Positions 1-7,579 of a stretch of DNA of 49,056 nt are shown here, one piece after another. The stretch is taken from NCBI RefSeq assembly GCF_902652685.1, contig NZ_CACRUY010000041.1:1-49056 (forward strand). Reading direction: 5' to 3'. The translations under genes and the position numbers were made by a program. Positions within the stretch are counted from its first letter, which is position 1; each line of letters opens with the position of its first letter. This DNA comes from Mycobacterium sp. Marseille-P9652 (lineage in GTDB: Bacteria; Actinomycetota; Actinomycetes; Mycobacteriales; Mycobacteriaceae). The notes under the pieces were generated by a model. It was not told the origin of the DNA. It worked only from the letters and a program-made list of their open reading frames with translations, and ran no database searches.

Positions 1-78
1 AATCACCGGCATGCCTTGGCACACCAGATCCAAAAACTCTCGCCGCACCGCCCTCGAAAACGGATAACCACTCGGCAT
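1..78 (-). mobile_element. Transposase N-terminus (partial, runs off left edge)
   Basis: Twenty-six codons are visible from ATG at 78 down to the window edge, preceded by a good GAGGAG ribosome site. The peptide begins MPSGYPFSRAVRREFLDLV and resembles the N-terminal helix-turn-helix region of IS30-like actinobacterial transposases. Just upstream (107-90, minus strand) is TGCAACATCCGTTGTTTT, which resembles the sequence in front of the transposase start at the right window edge and may be the element's terminal inverted repeat. Family assignment is inferred from a short N-terminus only. Confidence 0.5.
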
Positions 79-178
79 GGCAACTCCTCAAAACAACGGA
101 TGTTGCACTGACCGTATGAATCCGCCCCGAGGAAGGTCGCAGCGGTTGACGTTTCGTGAGGCTGACACCCAAGCGGCG

Positions 179-1120
179 TTAAGAGCCCCAGCGGCCGAGC
201 AGTTCGGCCGCCCCGCGGCACATGCGGTCGACGACCTCGCCCACCGGCGCGTCGTCGCCGACCATGCCGACACCCTGGCCCGCGTCGACCGGCGCGATCC
301 GCGGATCGTCGGCCGCGACCGCCGCGGCGAGCTCGTCCCGCGCCGCCACGTCGAGCGAATCCTCCCTGCCGCCCCAGCGCGCGACGAAGTCGTTGGCCAG
401 CACGCGCGACGGGAACCGCGCCGGCCACGCGAGCCCGCTGGCGACGTCGAAGGCCCGGGTGACGGCGGTGTCGGTGGACCGGGCCGCGATCAGCGCGCGG
501 CGGGCGCCCTCGCCGGTCAGCGCCTCGGGGCAGGCCGCCAGCCGGGTGCCGACCCACGCCCCGCTCGCGCCGGCGGCCAGCACGGCGGCCAGGCTGCGCG
601 CCGAGGCGATGCCGCCGCCCGCGAGCACCGGCACCGCCACGGCGTCCAGCACGGTGTCGAGCAGCGGCAGCGTGCCCAACCCGGCCTCGCCGTGCCCGCC
701 GCCCTCGCAGCCGCGGGCGACGAGGATGTCGACCCCGGCGTCGGCCGCCAGTCGGGCTCCGTCCGCGTCGTAAACCTGTGTGGCCGTGGGGATTCCGGCC
801 TTGCGCGCCCGCGCGACCCACGACCAGTCGGTGCCGAAGCTGACCGACAGCAGGGCGGGCCGGGCGGCCAGCGCCTCCTCGAGCAGGCCGGGCTCGCCGC
901 GCATCACCCAGTCGACCAGGCCGATGCCGAATCGTCCGCGCACGTGCCGCAACTCGTCGGTCAAAGTCTGCCGCGTGGCGGTGCTGCCCATGCCCACCAT
1001 GCCGAGGCCGCCGGCGGCGGTCACGGCCGCGGCCAGCCGGCCCCCCGCGACGCCGCCCATCGGCGCGTTCACCACGGGGACCCGTAGGCCGAAACCCCGT
1101 GACCAGGGCGTCGACAGCAC
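179..1120 (-). CDS. Nitronate monooxygenase family flavoprotein
   Basis: A 313-residue TIM-barrel FMN enzyme of the nitronate monooxygenase (2-nitropropane dioxygenase) family, which oxidises alkyl nitronates. The N-terminal VPVVNAPMGG motif, the central VLAGGGIASARSLAAVLAAGASGAWVG phosphate-binding segment (described here by its ends) and the length are typical. The start is GTG at 1120, directly abutting the TAG of the upstream cupin gene, so it is the last gene of a four-gene operon. Homologs are often annotated as oxidoreductases of unknown physiological substrate; the link to the cupin and regulator is contextual. The distance to the transposase start on its far side is only about 100 bp. 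Confidence 0.88.
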   Translation of the reverse strand: MLSTPWSRGFGLRVPVVNAPMGGVAGGRLAAAVTAAGGLGMVGMGSTATRQTLTDELRHVRGRFGIGLVDWVMRGEPGLLEEALAARPALLSVSFGTDWSWVARARKAGIPTATQVYDADGARLAADAGVDILVARGCEGGGHGEAGLGTLPLLDTVLDAVAVPVLAGGGIASARSLAAVLAAGASGAWVGTRLAACPEALTGEGARRALIAARSTDTAVTRAFDVASGLAWPARFPSRVLANDFVARWGGREDSLDVAARDELAAAVAADDPRIAPVDAGQGVGMVGDDAPVGEVVDRMCRGAAELLGRWGS

Positions 1121-1468
1121 CTACTGAGCCGCCCCGGGAATGGTCTTCAGCACGGTCAGCATCACCACCGAGTCCTCGACCGCGTGCAGGGCGTGCCGCT
1201 GCGCCGGGATCGCGACGAAGTCGCCGGTCGTGCCGTCCCAGGCGTCGTCGCCCGCCGTCAGGCGCACGCGTCCCTGCAGCACCTGCAGCGTCGCCTCACC
1301 CGGGCTGTCGTGTTCGGAGAGGTCGTGGCCGGCGAGCAGGGCGAGCACGGTCTGCCGGAGCTGGTGGGTGTGGCCGCCATGGATGGTGTGGGCCGCACGC
1401 CCGCTGTGGGTCTGCCGCGCCTCGGCCAGCTTCTCCGACGCCATGCCGGTCAGCGAGATGGATTCCAT
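1121..1468 (-). CDS. Small cupin-domain protein
   Basis: A 115-residue single-domain cupin. Residues about 50-100 show the paired beta-barrel motifs (HDSPGEATLQVLQGRVRL and a PAQRHALHAVEDSVVM stretch) with candidate metal-ligand histidines. Such proteins are dioxygenases, isomerases or ligand sensors, and the substrate cannot be read from the sequence. The ATG at 1468 lies 3 nt after the stop of the membrane-protein gene, and the stop abuts the next gene's start, so translation is probably coupled. Mycobacterial cupins of this size often sit beside redox- or stress-responsive regulators, as here. Confidence 0.8.
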   Translation of the reverse strand: MESISLTGMASEKLAEARQTHSGRAAHTIHGGHTHQLRQTVLALLAGHDLSEHDSPGEATLQVLQGRVRLTAGDDAWDGTTGDFVAIPAQRHALHAVEDSVVMLTVLKTIPGAAQ

Positions 1469-1471
1469 CGC

Positions 1472-1894
1472 TCAAGTCAACAGCAGTATTCCGGCCGCGA
1501 GCAATGCCACGATCTTGACGGCCTCCAGTCCGATGTAGACGTAGTGGGCGTGCGAGCGGGGGCCCTCGTCCCCGGCGAGCACGCGGTCGGAGCGGCGTGT
1601 CAGGGCGGGGCGAACCCCGATCAGCTGAATGGCCAGCGCGGCAACGGCAATCGACGACGCGACGGTGACCCGTGCGGGCGTGGGCACGGCCGCGACGATC
1701 GCCACGAGCGCGACGGCGAAGCAGGCCTCCACGGTGTTGAGCGCGCGGAACACGAGCCGCCCGATGCCCAGGCCGATCTGCAGCGTCACATTGGGCGCGC
1801 GGAACTTCAGCGGCGCCTCGAGGAAGGAGATGGCCAACACCATGCCGAGCCACACGAAGACGATGGCGACGGCGACCGCCGGCCAGGTGCTCAA
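1472..1894 (-). CDS. Four-helix membrane protein of unknown function
   Basis: A 140-residue integral membrane protein with hydrophobic segments near residues 3-20, 42-65, 70-90 and 120-138 (WPAVAVAIVFVWLGMVLAI is the first). The motif LEAPLKFRAP after helix 1 recalls small uncharacterised DUF4149/DUF1772-like proteins; this is tentative. I place the start at TTG 1894, because TTGA there fuses start and stop with the upstream regulator's TGA (a 4-nt overlap). A longer frame exists upstream but overlaps the regulator by about 90 nt. Second gene of the operon. Confidence 0.7.
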   Translation of the reverse strand: MSTWPAVAVAIVFVWLGMVLAISFLEAPLKFRAPNVTLQIGLGIGRLVFRALNTVEACFAVALVAIVAAVPTPARVTVASSIAVAALAIQLIGVRPALTRRSDRVLAGDEGPRSHAHYVYIGLEAVKIVALLAAGILLLT

Positions 1895-2592
1895 GAGGCC
1901 GACGCCCGAGGCGCCAGGTGCGCCAGGCACAGGTCCGGCTCGGCGAAGGGTTCCAGGGCGTCGACGGTGACCTGCGCGTCCCATGTCTCCATGGCCCCTT
2001 GCATGAGCCCCAGATGCACCGGGCAGATGACGCTCGTCCGGTTTTCGGCGAGTTCGAGGAACGGGCAGTGCCGCAGTCCGATCTGCTGGCGACCGTCGGC
2101 CTCCCGGCGCTCCGGGGCGAATCCGAGCTCGTCGAGCGCGCCGACAAGGTGGTCGATCGTCTCGTCGACGCTCGGGGCCTCCCCGGGCGGGGGCGGCATG
2201 GTGGCGTCGAGCCGGCGGCCCCAGGCTTTTCCGGCGGCCAGCGCCTTGGCGCGCGGATTGCGCTCGGCGGCGAACGCGGCGGTGAGGATCTCGGCGAGCA
2301 ACCGGTAGTGCCGCGTCCCGCCGCGGTCCATCTGCCGCACCGCGGCAAACATCAACGCCGGCCGCCCCGGGCCGTTGCGGCTCTTCTCCACCTGCTCCAC
2401 CTGGCCTTCGGCAAGCAGGCTGTCGAGGTGGAAGCGGACGGTGTTGGGATGCACGTTGAGCACGTCGGCGATCGCGATGATGCTCATCGGATGGGCCGCA
2501 CCGCGCAGCACCCGCAGCACCTCCCGGCGGCGACTCGCGGGTTCGCCGGTCGGCGTGGCCTGGGACATCGGGGTGCTCACGCTCCTGTTCAT
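1891..2592 (-). CDS. HTH transcriptional regulator with C-terminal cysteines (SufR/ArsR-like)
   Basis: About 233 residues. A winged helix-turn-helix occupies roughly residues 20-85 (IIAIADVLNVHPNTVRFHLD is the recognition region). The C-terminal half carries HCPF, then 13 residues, then CPVH, and a further Cys-Leu-Ala-His near the end, reminiscent of the cysteine-rich domain of SufR-type Fe-S-sensing regulators. It heads the operon with the membrane protein, cupin and nitronate monooxygenase. The start is uncertain: ATG 2592 follows a 12-nt leader from a predicted TAAAGT -10; ATG 2568 and GTG 2580 are alternatives. The -10 lies inside a repeated AT-rich element, suggesting autoregulation. Ligand unknown; a metal- or redox-sensing role is inference. 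Confidence 0.8.
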   Translation of the reverse strand: MNRSVSTPMSQATPTGEPASRRREVLRVLRGAAHPMSIIAIADVLNVHPNTVRFHLDSLLAEGQVEQVEKSRNGPGRPALMFAAVRQMDRGGTRHYRLLAEILTAAFAAERNPRAKALAAGKAWGRRLDATMPPPPGEAPSVDETIDHLVGALDELGFAPERREADGRQQIGLRHCPFLELAENRTSVICPVHLGLMQGAMETWDAQVTVDALEPFAEPDLCLAHLAPRASAS

Positions 2593-2607
2593 CGGCGGAC
2601 GGTCCGG

Positions 2608-2630
2608 TAAGACTTTACCCAAGATTTCTT
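2608..2630. promoter_or_regulatory. Candidate operator: two 10-bp elements over the regulator's -10
   Basis: TAAGACTTTA (2608-2617) and AAGATTTCTT (2621-2630) are two similar, individually near-palindromic 10-mers spaced 13 bp apart in an otherwise GC-rich intergenic region. On the minus strand the first contains TAAAGT, a plausible -10 for the regulator gene. They are good candidates for autoregulatory binding. Confidence 0.45.
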
Positions 2631-2649
2631 GTAAAAAGCCCCGTTCGAG

Positions 2650-2664
2650 GGGACCCATGCCTGT
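2650..2664 (+). promoter_or_regulatory. Weak DosR-box candidate upstream of the Rv2623-like gene
   Basis: GGGACCCATGCCTGT matches 8 of the 12 specified positions of the DosR consensus GGGACTTNNGNCCCT. A TANNNT -10 (TACGGT, 2710-2715) lies downstream; the box centre is about 65 bp before the implied start, more distal than usual. It is credible mainly because the M. tuberculosis homolog is strongly DosR-regulated. Confidence 0.35.
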
Positions 2665-2770
2665 GGCACTGGTGACAAATGGCTCTGACCGCGTGCCCGC
2701 CGCCGCAGATACGGTCGTGTCCGAGCGGCCGGGCCGGCTTGGTTCGCGCCAACGAGCCAAAGGACACGTT

Positions 2771-3652
2771 ATGTCTTCGCGCAAGACAGCTTTGGGCATC
2801 GTCGTCGGCATCGACGACTCACCGGCCGCCCGGGTGGCGGTGCAGTGGGCCGCGCTGGAAGCCGAGCTGCGAAACGTCCCGGTGACCGTCGTGCATGCGG
2901 TGTCGCCGGAGGTCTCGACGTGGCTGAAATCACCGGTGCCCGCGGGGGTGCTGCGCTGGCAGCAGGACCACGGCCGGCGGCTGGTCGACGAAGCGGTCAA
3001 GCTCGTCGAGGAGGCGGCGCAGCACGGCGGCCCCGCCGCCGTCAGCACCGAAATCTGCACGGCCTCAGCGGCTTCGACGCTGATCGACCTGTCCAAGGAC
3101 GCCGAGATGATCGTCATGGGCGCGCAGGGCAGCGGGCGCTGGCCCGGCCGGCTGCTCGGGTCGGTGACGTCGGGCCTGTTGCGTCACGCGCATTGCCCGG
3201 TCGCGATCATCCACGACCAGGACGCCGCCCCGGGGCGCAGCCAGGCGCCCGTCCTGGTCGGCGTCGACGGCTCACCGGCATCGGAGGAGGCGACGGCCAT
3301 CGCGTTCGACGAGGCGGCGCGCCGGCGGGTCGGCCTGATTGCCCTGCATTCCTGGACCGACCTTTCGTCGGAGCTACCCGACATCGATTGGGCAGCAACG
3401 CAATCCATGGCCGAGGAGGTGTTGGCCGAGCGGCTGGCCGGGTGGCAGGAGCGCTACCCCGACGTGCAGATCACCCGCACGGTCGCCCAGGCGCAGCCGG
3501 CGCGCGAACTCGTCGGACAATCCGCGCAGGCTCAGCTGGTGGTGGTGGGCAGCCGCGGCCGGGGCGGGTTCGCCGGAATGCTGGTGGGCTCGGTGGGCGA
3601 GACGGTGGCGCAGATGGCCCGGGTGCCGGTGATCGTCGCGCGCCAGCCCTAG
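2771..3652 (+). CDS. Tandem-domain universal stress protein, Rv2623-like
   Basis: A 293-residue protein with two UspA domains (about residues 8-150 and 160-292). Each carries the ATP-binding signature: GIVVGIDDSPAARVAV opens domain 1, and GAQGSGRWPGRLLGS and VVGSRGRGGFAGMLVGS give the G-2x-G-9x-G-S/T nucleotide loops. It is recognisably the homolog of M. tuberculosis Rv2623 (297 aa), an ATP-binding DosR-regulon protein that slows growth. Start ATG 2771 has an AAAGGAC site 7 nt upstream; the much longer open frame upstream is not used. It converges on the GAF-ANTAR gene: the four bases CTAG at 3649-3652 supply stop codons to both genes. Confidence 0.93.
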   Translation: MSSRKTALGIVVGIDDSPAARVAVQWAALEAELRNVPVTVVHAVSPEVSTWLKSPVPAGVLRWQQDHGRRLVDEAVKLVEEAAQHGGPAAVSTEICTASAASTLIDLSKDAEMIVMGAQGSGRWPGRLLGSVTSGLLRHAHCPVAIIHDQDAAPGRSQAPVLVGVDGSPASEEATAIAFDEAARRRVGLIALHSWTDLSSELPDIDWAATQSMAEEVLAERLAGWQERYPDVQITRTVAQAQPARELVGQSAQAQLVVVGSRGRGGFAGMLVGSVGETVAQMARVPVIVARQP

Positions 3653-4386
3653 GGGCGGACGGGTTTGCCGGGGTCGGGGCTCAACCGGAGCCGGCCCCCC
3701 ACGACGGACCGGGCCACGTCGATCAGCGGCCTGTCGCGGGCGTACGCGTACGCGCGCAACCGCACCAGCGCGTCGAGCGGCGAGACGCCCAGCTGCGACG
3801 AGAGCATCCCGGCCGCCTGGTGGACCTGCGCGTGCCACAGCACGGGACCGATGCCGTTGGCGTGCTCCCCCTCCGGGGACGTCGCGATGCCGCTCTTCGC
3901 GTCGAGCACCAGCAGCAGCGCGGTGTCGGCGTAGATCAGGGCGTCCATCAGCTCTTCCTGATTCAGATGCCCCGGGGCTTCGCTGTAGAGGTCGAGCACC
4001 CCGACCTGGATGGCGCCCAGGGCCAGCGGCAGGCTGTGCATGCCGCTGACACCGAGCCGGGCGGCCTCCGGGGCGAACGCCGGCCAGCGCTGCGCGCTCA
4101 TCGGTGCGGCCAGGTCGCCGACGAGGATCGGCCTGCCCGACTCCAGCGCGTCGGTTCCCGGGCCCTCGCGCAGCGTCGCCTGCAGGTATTCGGCCTCGCT
4201 GGCGCGGGCGTCCGAGACGTACGCCGCCTCCAGCGACGCGTCGCTCCCGGTGAGCATCAGGCTCGCGCCGTCGACGCCGACCGCGTCCACGCACGCCAGG
4301 CACGCGTGTCGCGGCGACAAGGCCGACCCCTCGCGCTGGGCGAGCAGCCCAATGGCTGCCCAGATTTCGGACGTCCGTTTCCGCAC
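3649..4386 (-). CDS. GAF-ANTAR antitermination regulator
   Basis: A 245-residue cytosolic regulator. Residues about 20-165 form a GAF sensor domain (DAVGVDGASLML, then LGAIQVGVLDLYS); residues about 180-235 form an ANTAR RNA-binding domain (VHQAAGMLSSQLGVSPLDAL, then RLRAYAYARDRPLIDVARSVV). ANTAR proteins bind paired hairpins in nascent RNA and prevent termination. The start is GTG 4386; no strong ribosome site is visible. In M. tuberculosis no such gene lies between Rv2623 and Rv2624c as I recall, so this appears to be an insertion into the stress-protein block. It may be read from the Rip3/Usp operon upstream, 104 nt away. The signal sensed by the GAF domain is unknown. Confidence 0.88.
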   Translation of the reverse strand: MRKRTSEIWAAIGLLAQREGSALSPRHACLACVDAVGVDGASLMLTGSDASLEAAYVSDARASEAEYLQATLREGPGTDALESGRPILVGDLAAPMSAQRWPAFAPEAARLGVSGMHSLPLALGAIQVGVLDLYSEAPGHLNQEELMDALIYADTALLLVLDAKSGIATSPEGEHANGIGPVLWHAQVHQAAGMLSSQLGVSPLDALVRLRAYAYARDRPLIDVARSVVGGRLRLSPDPGKPVRP

Positions 4387-4490
4387 CCGACGATCATTTC
4401 CGCGCCGTTCCGGGCCGCGGAAGTGCCAAACGTCACCTCTTCATCTGCAGTGCACACTCGATCCCGGCGATCCAAAGCAACGTCACGTGG

Positions 4491-5285
4491 TTAGCGGACG
4501 ACCAGCACCGAGCACTCGGCATGGCGGAACAGCGGGTGCCCGGACGGGCCGACGAGCCGCGCCAGCTCGCCGGCCTCGGCGGCGCCGATCACCGCGAGCT
4601 GAACCCGTTCGTCGTTGTCCGCCAGGAAGCTCGCGATGCCGGCCCGGGTGGTGATCGGGTAGACGCGCACCTCGGGATGCCGCCGCCGCCATTCGTCGAC
4701 GCGCCGTTCGAACGCACCGTCGGCGTGCTCGCCGAGGTCCTCCGGGGCCGTCCCGAGGACCAGCATCGGCGCCCGGCGCAGCTTCGCCTCCCACGAGGCG
4801 TACCGGATGACGGTGTCGTTGTCCGGCTCGTCGGACATCCGCACCACGATCCAGTTGATGTCGGGTGGAGGCTGGTCCCGCTCGGTGCGCAGCACCGCGA
4901 CCGGACAGTGCGCCTTCTCCGCGAGTTCCGCCGCCGTCGAACCCAGGATCGCGCGGGCGTAGCGCCCGATGCCGACGGAGCCGACGCAGAACATCTCCGC
5001 GTCGCGGGACGCCTCCACGAGCAGCGCGCTCGCCGGGCCGCGCGGGATGTCGGTCTCGACGCTGACCGGCTTGCGGCTGGATTCGATCGCCAGTTGCGCT
5101 GCCCGCAAACAGCTTTCGGCGTGCTCGAGATCGCGGGCATAGTCGTCGCTGGACGGATGGGTGGGCTTGATCACCGAGACCAGCCGCATCGGCACGCCCC
5201 GGCTGATCGACTCGTCGACGGCCCAGAGCGCCGCCGAGATGGCCGCCTGCGAGCCATCGATACCCACCATCACCGGTTTGGTCAT
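4491..5285 (-). CDS. Universal stress protein, Rv2624c-like
   Basis: A 264-residue two-domain Usp. Domain 1 (residues 1-135) starts [20 protein letters not shown] and has the nucleotide loop [20 protein letters not shown]. Domain 2 is more diverged: its loop reads [19 protein letters not shown], so its ATP binding may be lost. Size and position match M. tuberculosis Rv2624c, a DosR-regulon gene next to the Rip3 protease gene. ATG 5285 overlaps the protease stop by 4 nt (ATGA), so the two are translationally coupled. Confidence 0.9.
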   Translation of the reverse strand: MTKPVMVGIDGSQAAISAALWAVDESISRGVPMRLVSVIKPTHPSSDDYARDLEHAESCLRAAQLAIESSRKPVSVETDIPRGPASALLVEASRDAEMFCVGSVGIGRYARAILGSTAAELAEKAHCPVAVLRTERDQPPPDINWIVVRMSDEPDNDTVIRYASWEAKLRRAPMLVLGTAPEDLGEHADGAFERRVDEWRRRHPEVRVYPITTRAGIASFLADNDERVQLAVIGAAEAGELARLVGPSGHPLFRHAECSVLVVR

Positions 5286-6466
5286 CGGGACTCCTTCGTG
5301 TACGCGGACTCCGCCGGGCGACCCGCAGCGCCGTCGCGGTACGGATGGGCGAGCCGGTACACGTCGATCATCCGCGCGAGGTCGGTCGGCGTGACGATGC
5401 CGACCAGTCGGCCACCGTCGAAAATCAGGGCGCGGCTGCGCGGGCCGTATGGCGAAACCCGTTCCAGCAGCGCGGTCAGCGGCTCCTGCGGCCCGGCCGT
5501 CGGCACGGCGCTGAGCGGCAGCGCGATGTCACCCACCCGGGTGGACTCCCGCCGGGCGGGCGCGACGTCGCGCAGCTGCGTGAGGGTGACCAGTCCGACG
5601 ATCGACCCGTCGGGGCCGGCCACGGGGTAGGCGGAATGCCGGTCGCCGAGCACGTATTGGTGGATGAACTCCTCGACGCTGATCCACGAGGGCGCGGTGT
5701 GCGGCCCGGCCGTCATCGCGTCGGCGACGCGGACACCCGCGAATACCTGCCGGGTGGTGACTCGGATTTCCTCCTCGCGACTGGCGGCGAAAATGAACCA
5801 GCCGATGAACGCCAGCCACACGCCGCCGACGAGCCCGCCCGCCAGGAACTCGGCCAGGCCCAACGCGATGAGGACGAAGGCCAGCACGCGTCCCGCGTGG
5901 GCGGCGCCGATACTGGCGCGCGCGCTGTCGCCGTGGCGGCGCCACAGGTAGGCCCGCAACACCCGGCCACCGTCCAGGGGCGCGCCGGGCAGCAAGTTGA
6001 AGAGGCCGAGCAGCAGGTTGATGACGGCCAGCCAGGACGCGACCCCGACCACGATCGGCGCGGCCCCCACCGTCTGCAGCCCCGCGACGAGCGCGCCGAA
6101 CGCGGCCGCGAGCGCGAGGCTGGTGGCCGGGCCCGCGATCGCGATCCGGAAGGCGGCTTTGGGCGTCGCGGGTTCGCCGCCCAAACGCGTCACGCCCCCG
6201 AACAACCACAGCGTGACGCTGCCGACGTCCACGCCGGAGCGGCGGGCGACGACGGCGTGCGCAAGCTCGTGCGCCAGCAGCGAGGCCAGCAGGACCAGCG
6301 CGCCACACGCACCGGCGATCCAGTAAGCCGCGGGCGAATAGCCCCGTACGACGCTGGGCAGTGTGCTGGCCAGGCTCCACGTGAACAGCCACAGGATGAC
6401 CAGCACGCTCCAGTGCACACTCACCGGAAAGCCGGCGACCCGCCCGAGCGGGATCGCATCGCGCAC
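5282..6466 (-). CDS. rip3: Site-2 protease with CBS domains (Rip3 / Rv2625c-like)
   Basis: A 394-residue M50-family intramembrane metalloprotease. The zinc motif HELAH lies near residue 66 and the second-ligand motif [11 protein letters not shown] near 162, within about six hydrophobic segments. Two C-terminal CBS domains (about 235-300 and 310-370) probably bind adenine nucleotides. It matches M. tuberculosis Rv2625c, a DosR-regulon member. Start choice: GTG 6466 is preferred over ATG 6472, because GGAGGT sits 7 nt before the GTG but directly abuts the ATG; the resulting start (MRDAIPLGR) also matches the remembered Rv2625c N-terminus. Overlaps the downstream Usp by ATGA. Substrates are unknown. 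Confidence 0.92.
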   Translation of the reverse strand: MRDAIPLGRVAGFPVSVHWSVLVILWLFTWSLASTLPSVVRGYSPAAYWIAGACGALVLLASLLAHELAHAVVARRSGVDVGSVTLWLFGGVTRLGGEPATPKAAFRIAIAGPATSLALAAAFGALVAGLQTVGAAPIVVGVASWLAVINLLLGLFNLLPGAPLDGGRVLRAYLWRRHGDSARASIGAAHAGRVLAFVLIALGLAEFLAGGLVGGVWLAFIGWFIFAASREEEIRVTTRQVFAGVRVADAMTAGPHTAPSWISVEEFIHQYVLGDRHSAYPVAGPDGSIVGLVTLTQLRDVAPARRESTRVGDIALPLSAVPTAGPQEPLTALLERVSPYGPRSRALIFDGGRLVGIVTPTDLARMIDVYRLAHPYRDGAAGRPAESAYTKESR

Positions 6467-6506
6467 CTGCATACCTCCAATTGCGTTGAGAAACAGAGTC
6501 TTTGGG

Positions 6507-7118
6507 CTACCCGATTTCGCGTACCGGCTGCGTCGCGGTCGCGCGCTCGGCCCGGTGCTTGACGCGGAGCAAGAGGGTCCGCGTGCCCAGCGAGATGCCC
6601 GGCCGGACGAGCTCCATGGCGAACACCTCCCCCGGGTGGCGCAGGGCGACCCTGGCGCGGGTCAGCAACCGGACGCGGTCTTCCCAGTGTGGCTGAATAT
6701 GGAAGGACCACACCGCATCCCAGTGCTGGTCCGGCCGGGTGGCGCGCAGCACGAGGCACTTCTCGGGCACGATCTCGGCGACGGTCATGGTCACCTCGCC
6801 CGACTGGCCCAGCCACGCCGGCGACGCCAGGCGCACCGCGTCACCCAGCGCGAGGTGCTGCCATTCCGGGTGAATCCCGTCGGCTTCGCGGTGTCCCTGG
6901 GCCAACTGCACCAACCAGGGCCAGACCGCCGAGACCGGCGCGTCGATGTACTCCGCCTCGGTCGTCTGGATGGCGGGATCGGCCACCAGTGCGTCCCCGG
7001 GCAGCGGCATCCGGCACTCCGCCTTCGTGGTGCCCCAGTTCCGGTAGTACCGCCGCGTCGCGTAGAGCACCGCCGCGATCGCCGCGGTCTCGGCGATCCG
7101 TCTCGTCACGTTGGCCAT
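6507..7118 (-). CDS. SRPBCC (polyketide cyclase/dehydrase-like) protein
   Basis: A 203-residue protein with a helical N-terminal segment ([19 protein letters not shown], a possible membrane anchor) followed by an SRPBCC/START-fold domain from about residue 45 ([20 protein letters not shown]). The fold binds hydrophobic ligands. ATG 7118 is chosen because the domain and its helix begin there; a frame extends about 97 codons further upstream but lacks coding character. It sits 40 nt upstream of the Rip3 gene in the same direction, so the SRPBCC, Rip3 and Usp genes probably form an operon. The ligand is unknown. Confidence 0.78.
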   Translation of the reverse strand: MANVTRRIAETAAIAAVLYATRRYYRNWGTTKAECRMPLPGDALVADPAIQTTEAEYIDAPVSAVWPWLVQLAQGHREADGIHPEWQHLALGDAVRLASPAWLGQSGEVTMTVAEIVPEKCLVLRATRPDQHWDAVWSFHIQPHWEDRVRLLTRARVALRHPGEVFAMELVRPGISLGTRTLLLRVKHRAERATATQPVREIG

Positions 7119-7215
7119 GGCGCCAGTGTCGGCGGCGCACCCTCCGGTCCGCCAGGGTCGATGGTCCCCTCGCTGGTCCTCGATGGTCCCACGCCGAGCC
7201 CGCCGACGGGGCTTG

Positions 7216-7230
7216 ATGACTTTGGACCCT
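7216..7230 (+). promoter_or_regulatory. DosR box
   Basis: ATGACTTTGGACCCT matches the DosR consensus GGGACTTNNGNCCCT at 10 of 12 specified positions. A GATAAT hexamer (7253-7258) follows, placing a transcription start near 7265, with the box centre 42 bp upstream, the geometry expected for a response-regulator activator. It therefore points mainly at the gene at 7318; divergent control of the SRPBCC operon is possible but no good -10 is seen on that side. Confidence 0.7.
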
Positions 7231-7317
7231 ATCCGCAATCCGCGCGTGACGTGATAATGGCGGAGTCTGACGTAACTTTGCGTGCGGCGGTTGCGGCTGA
7301 ACAAAGGAGCATGACGG

Positions 7318-7560
7318 GTGATGGGTGTTAACCCACCGTTGTTGTTGAGCGACTCCGACGTTGACGACCTGGCTTCGGAATTCCTGCGGTCGCGATACGT
7401 CGACACCATCTACGCCGACTGGTCGCCCGATCGGCGCCTCGACACCTTTCTGCGGCGGCGTGGCCTGTCCCGTGTCGCCGACGACGGGGACCTCTCCCGC
7501 ATCGTGCTCGACTGCATCATGGCCCACGTCGGGCGGGCCTCGCAGCCGGCGCGGCGGTGA
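7318..7560 (+). CDS. Conserved small mycobacterial protein (80 aa)
   Basis: An 80-residue acidic, soluble, helical protein (MGVNPPLLLSDSDVDDLASE, later DWSPDRRLDTFLRRRGL). I recognise the pattern as a mycobacterial hypothetical family but know no function. GTG 7318 is favoured over ATG 7321 because AAAGGAG ends 8 nt before it. A seven-codon frame (ATG 7311 to TAA 7331) overlaps the start and could affect initiation. The DosR box at 7216 with its GATAAT -10 makes this a likely hypoxia-induced gene. Confidence 0.75.
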   Translation: MMGVNPPLLLSDSDVDDLASEFLRSRYVDTIYADWSPDRRLDTFLRRRGLSRVADDGDLSRIVLDCIMAHVGRASQPARR

Positions 7561-7579
7561 TCCGGCCCCGGCGGCGGAA

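Noticed and set aside
77-1087. Long plus-strand open frames (336 aa and others) opposite the nitronate monooxygenase
   Set aside because: Arg/Ala/Gly-rich low-information translations mirroring a strong minus-strand gene; GC-rich antisense shadow.
2375-2770. 5' extension of the Rv2623-like Usp frame
   Set aside because: Overlaps the HTH regulator; ATG 2771 has a ribosome site and matches the homolog's N-terminus.
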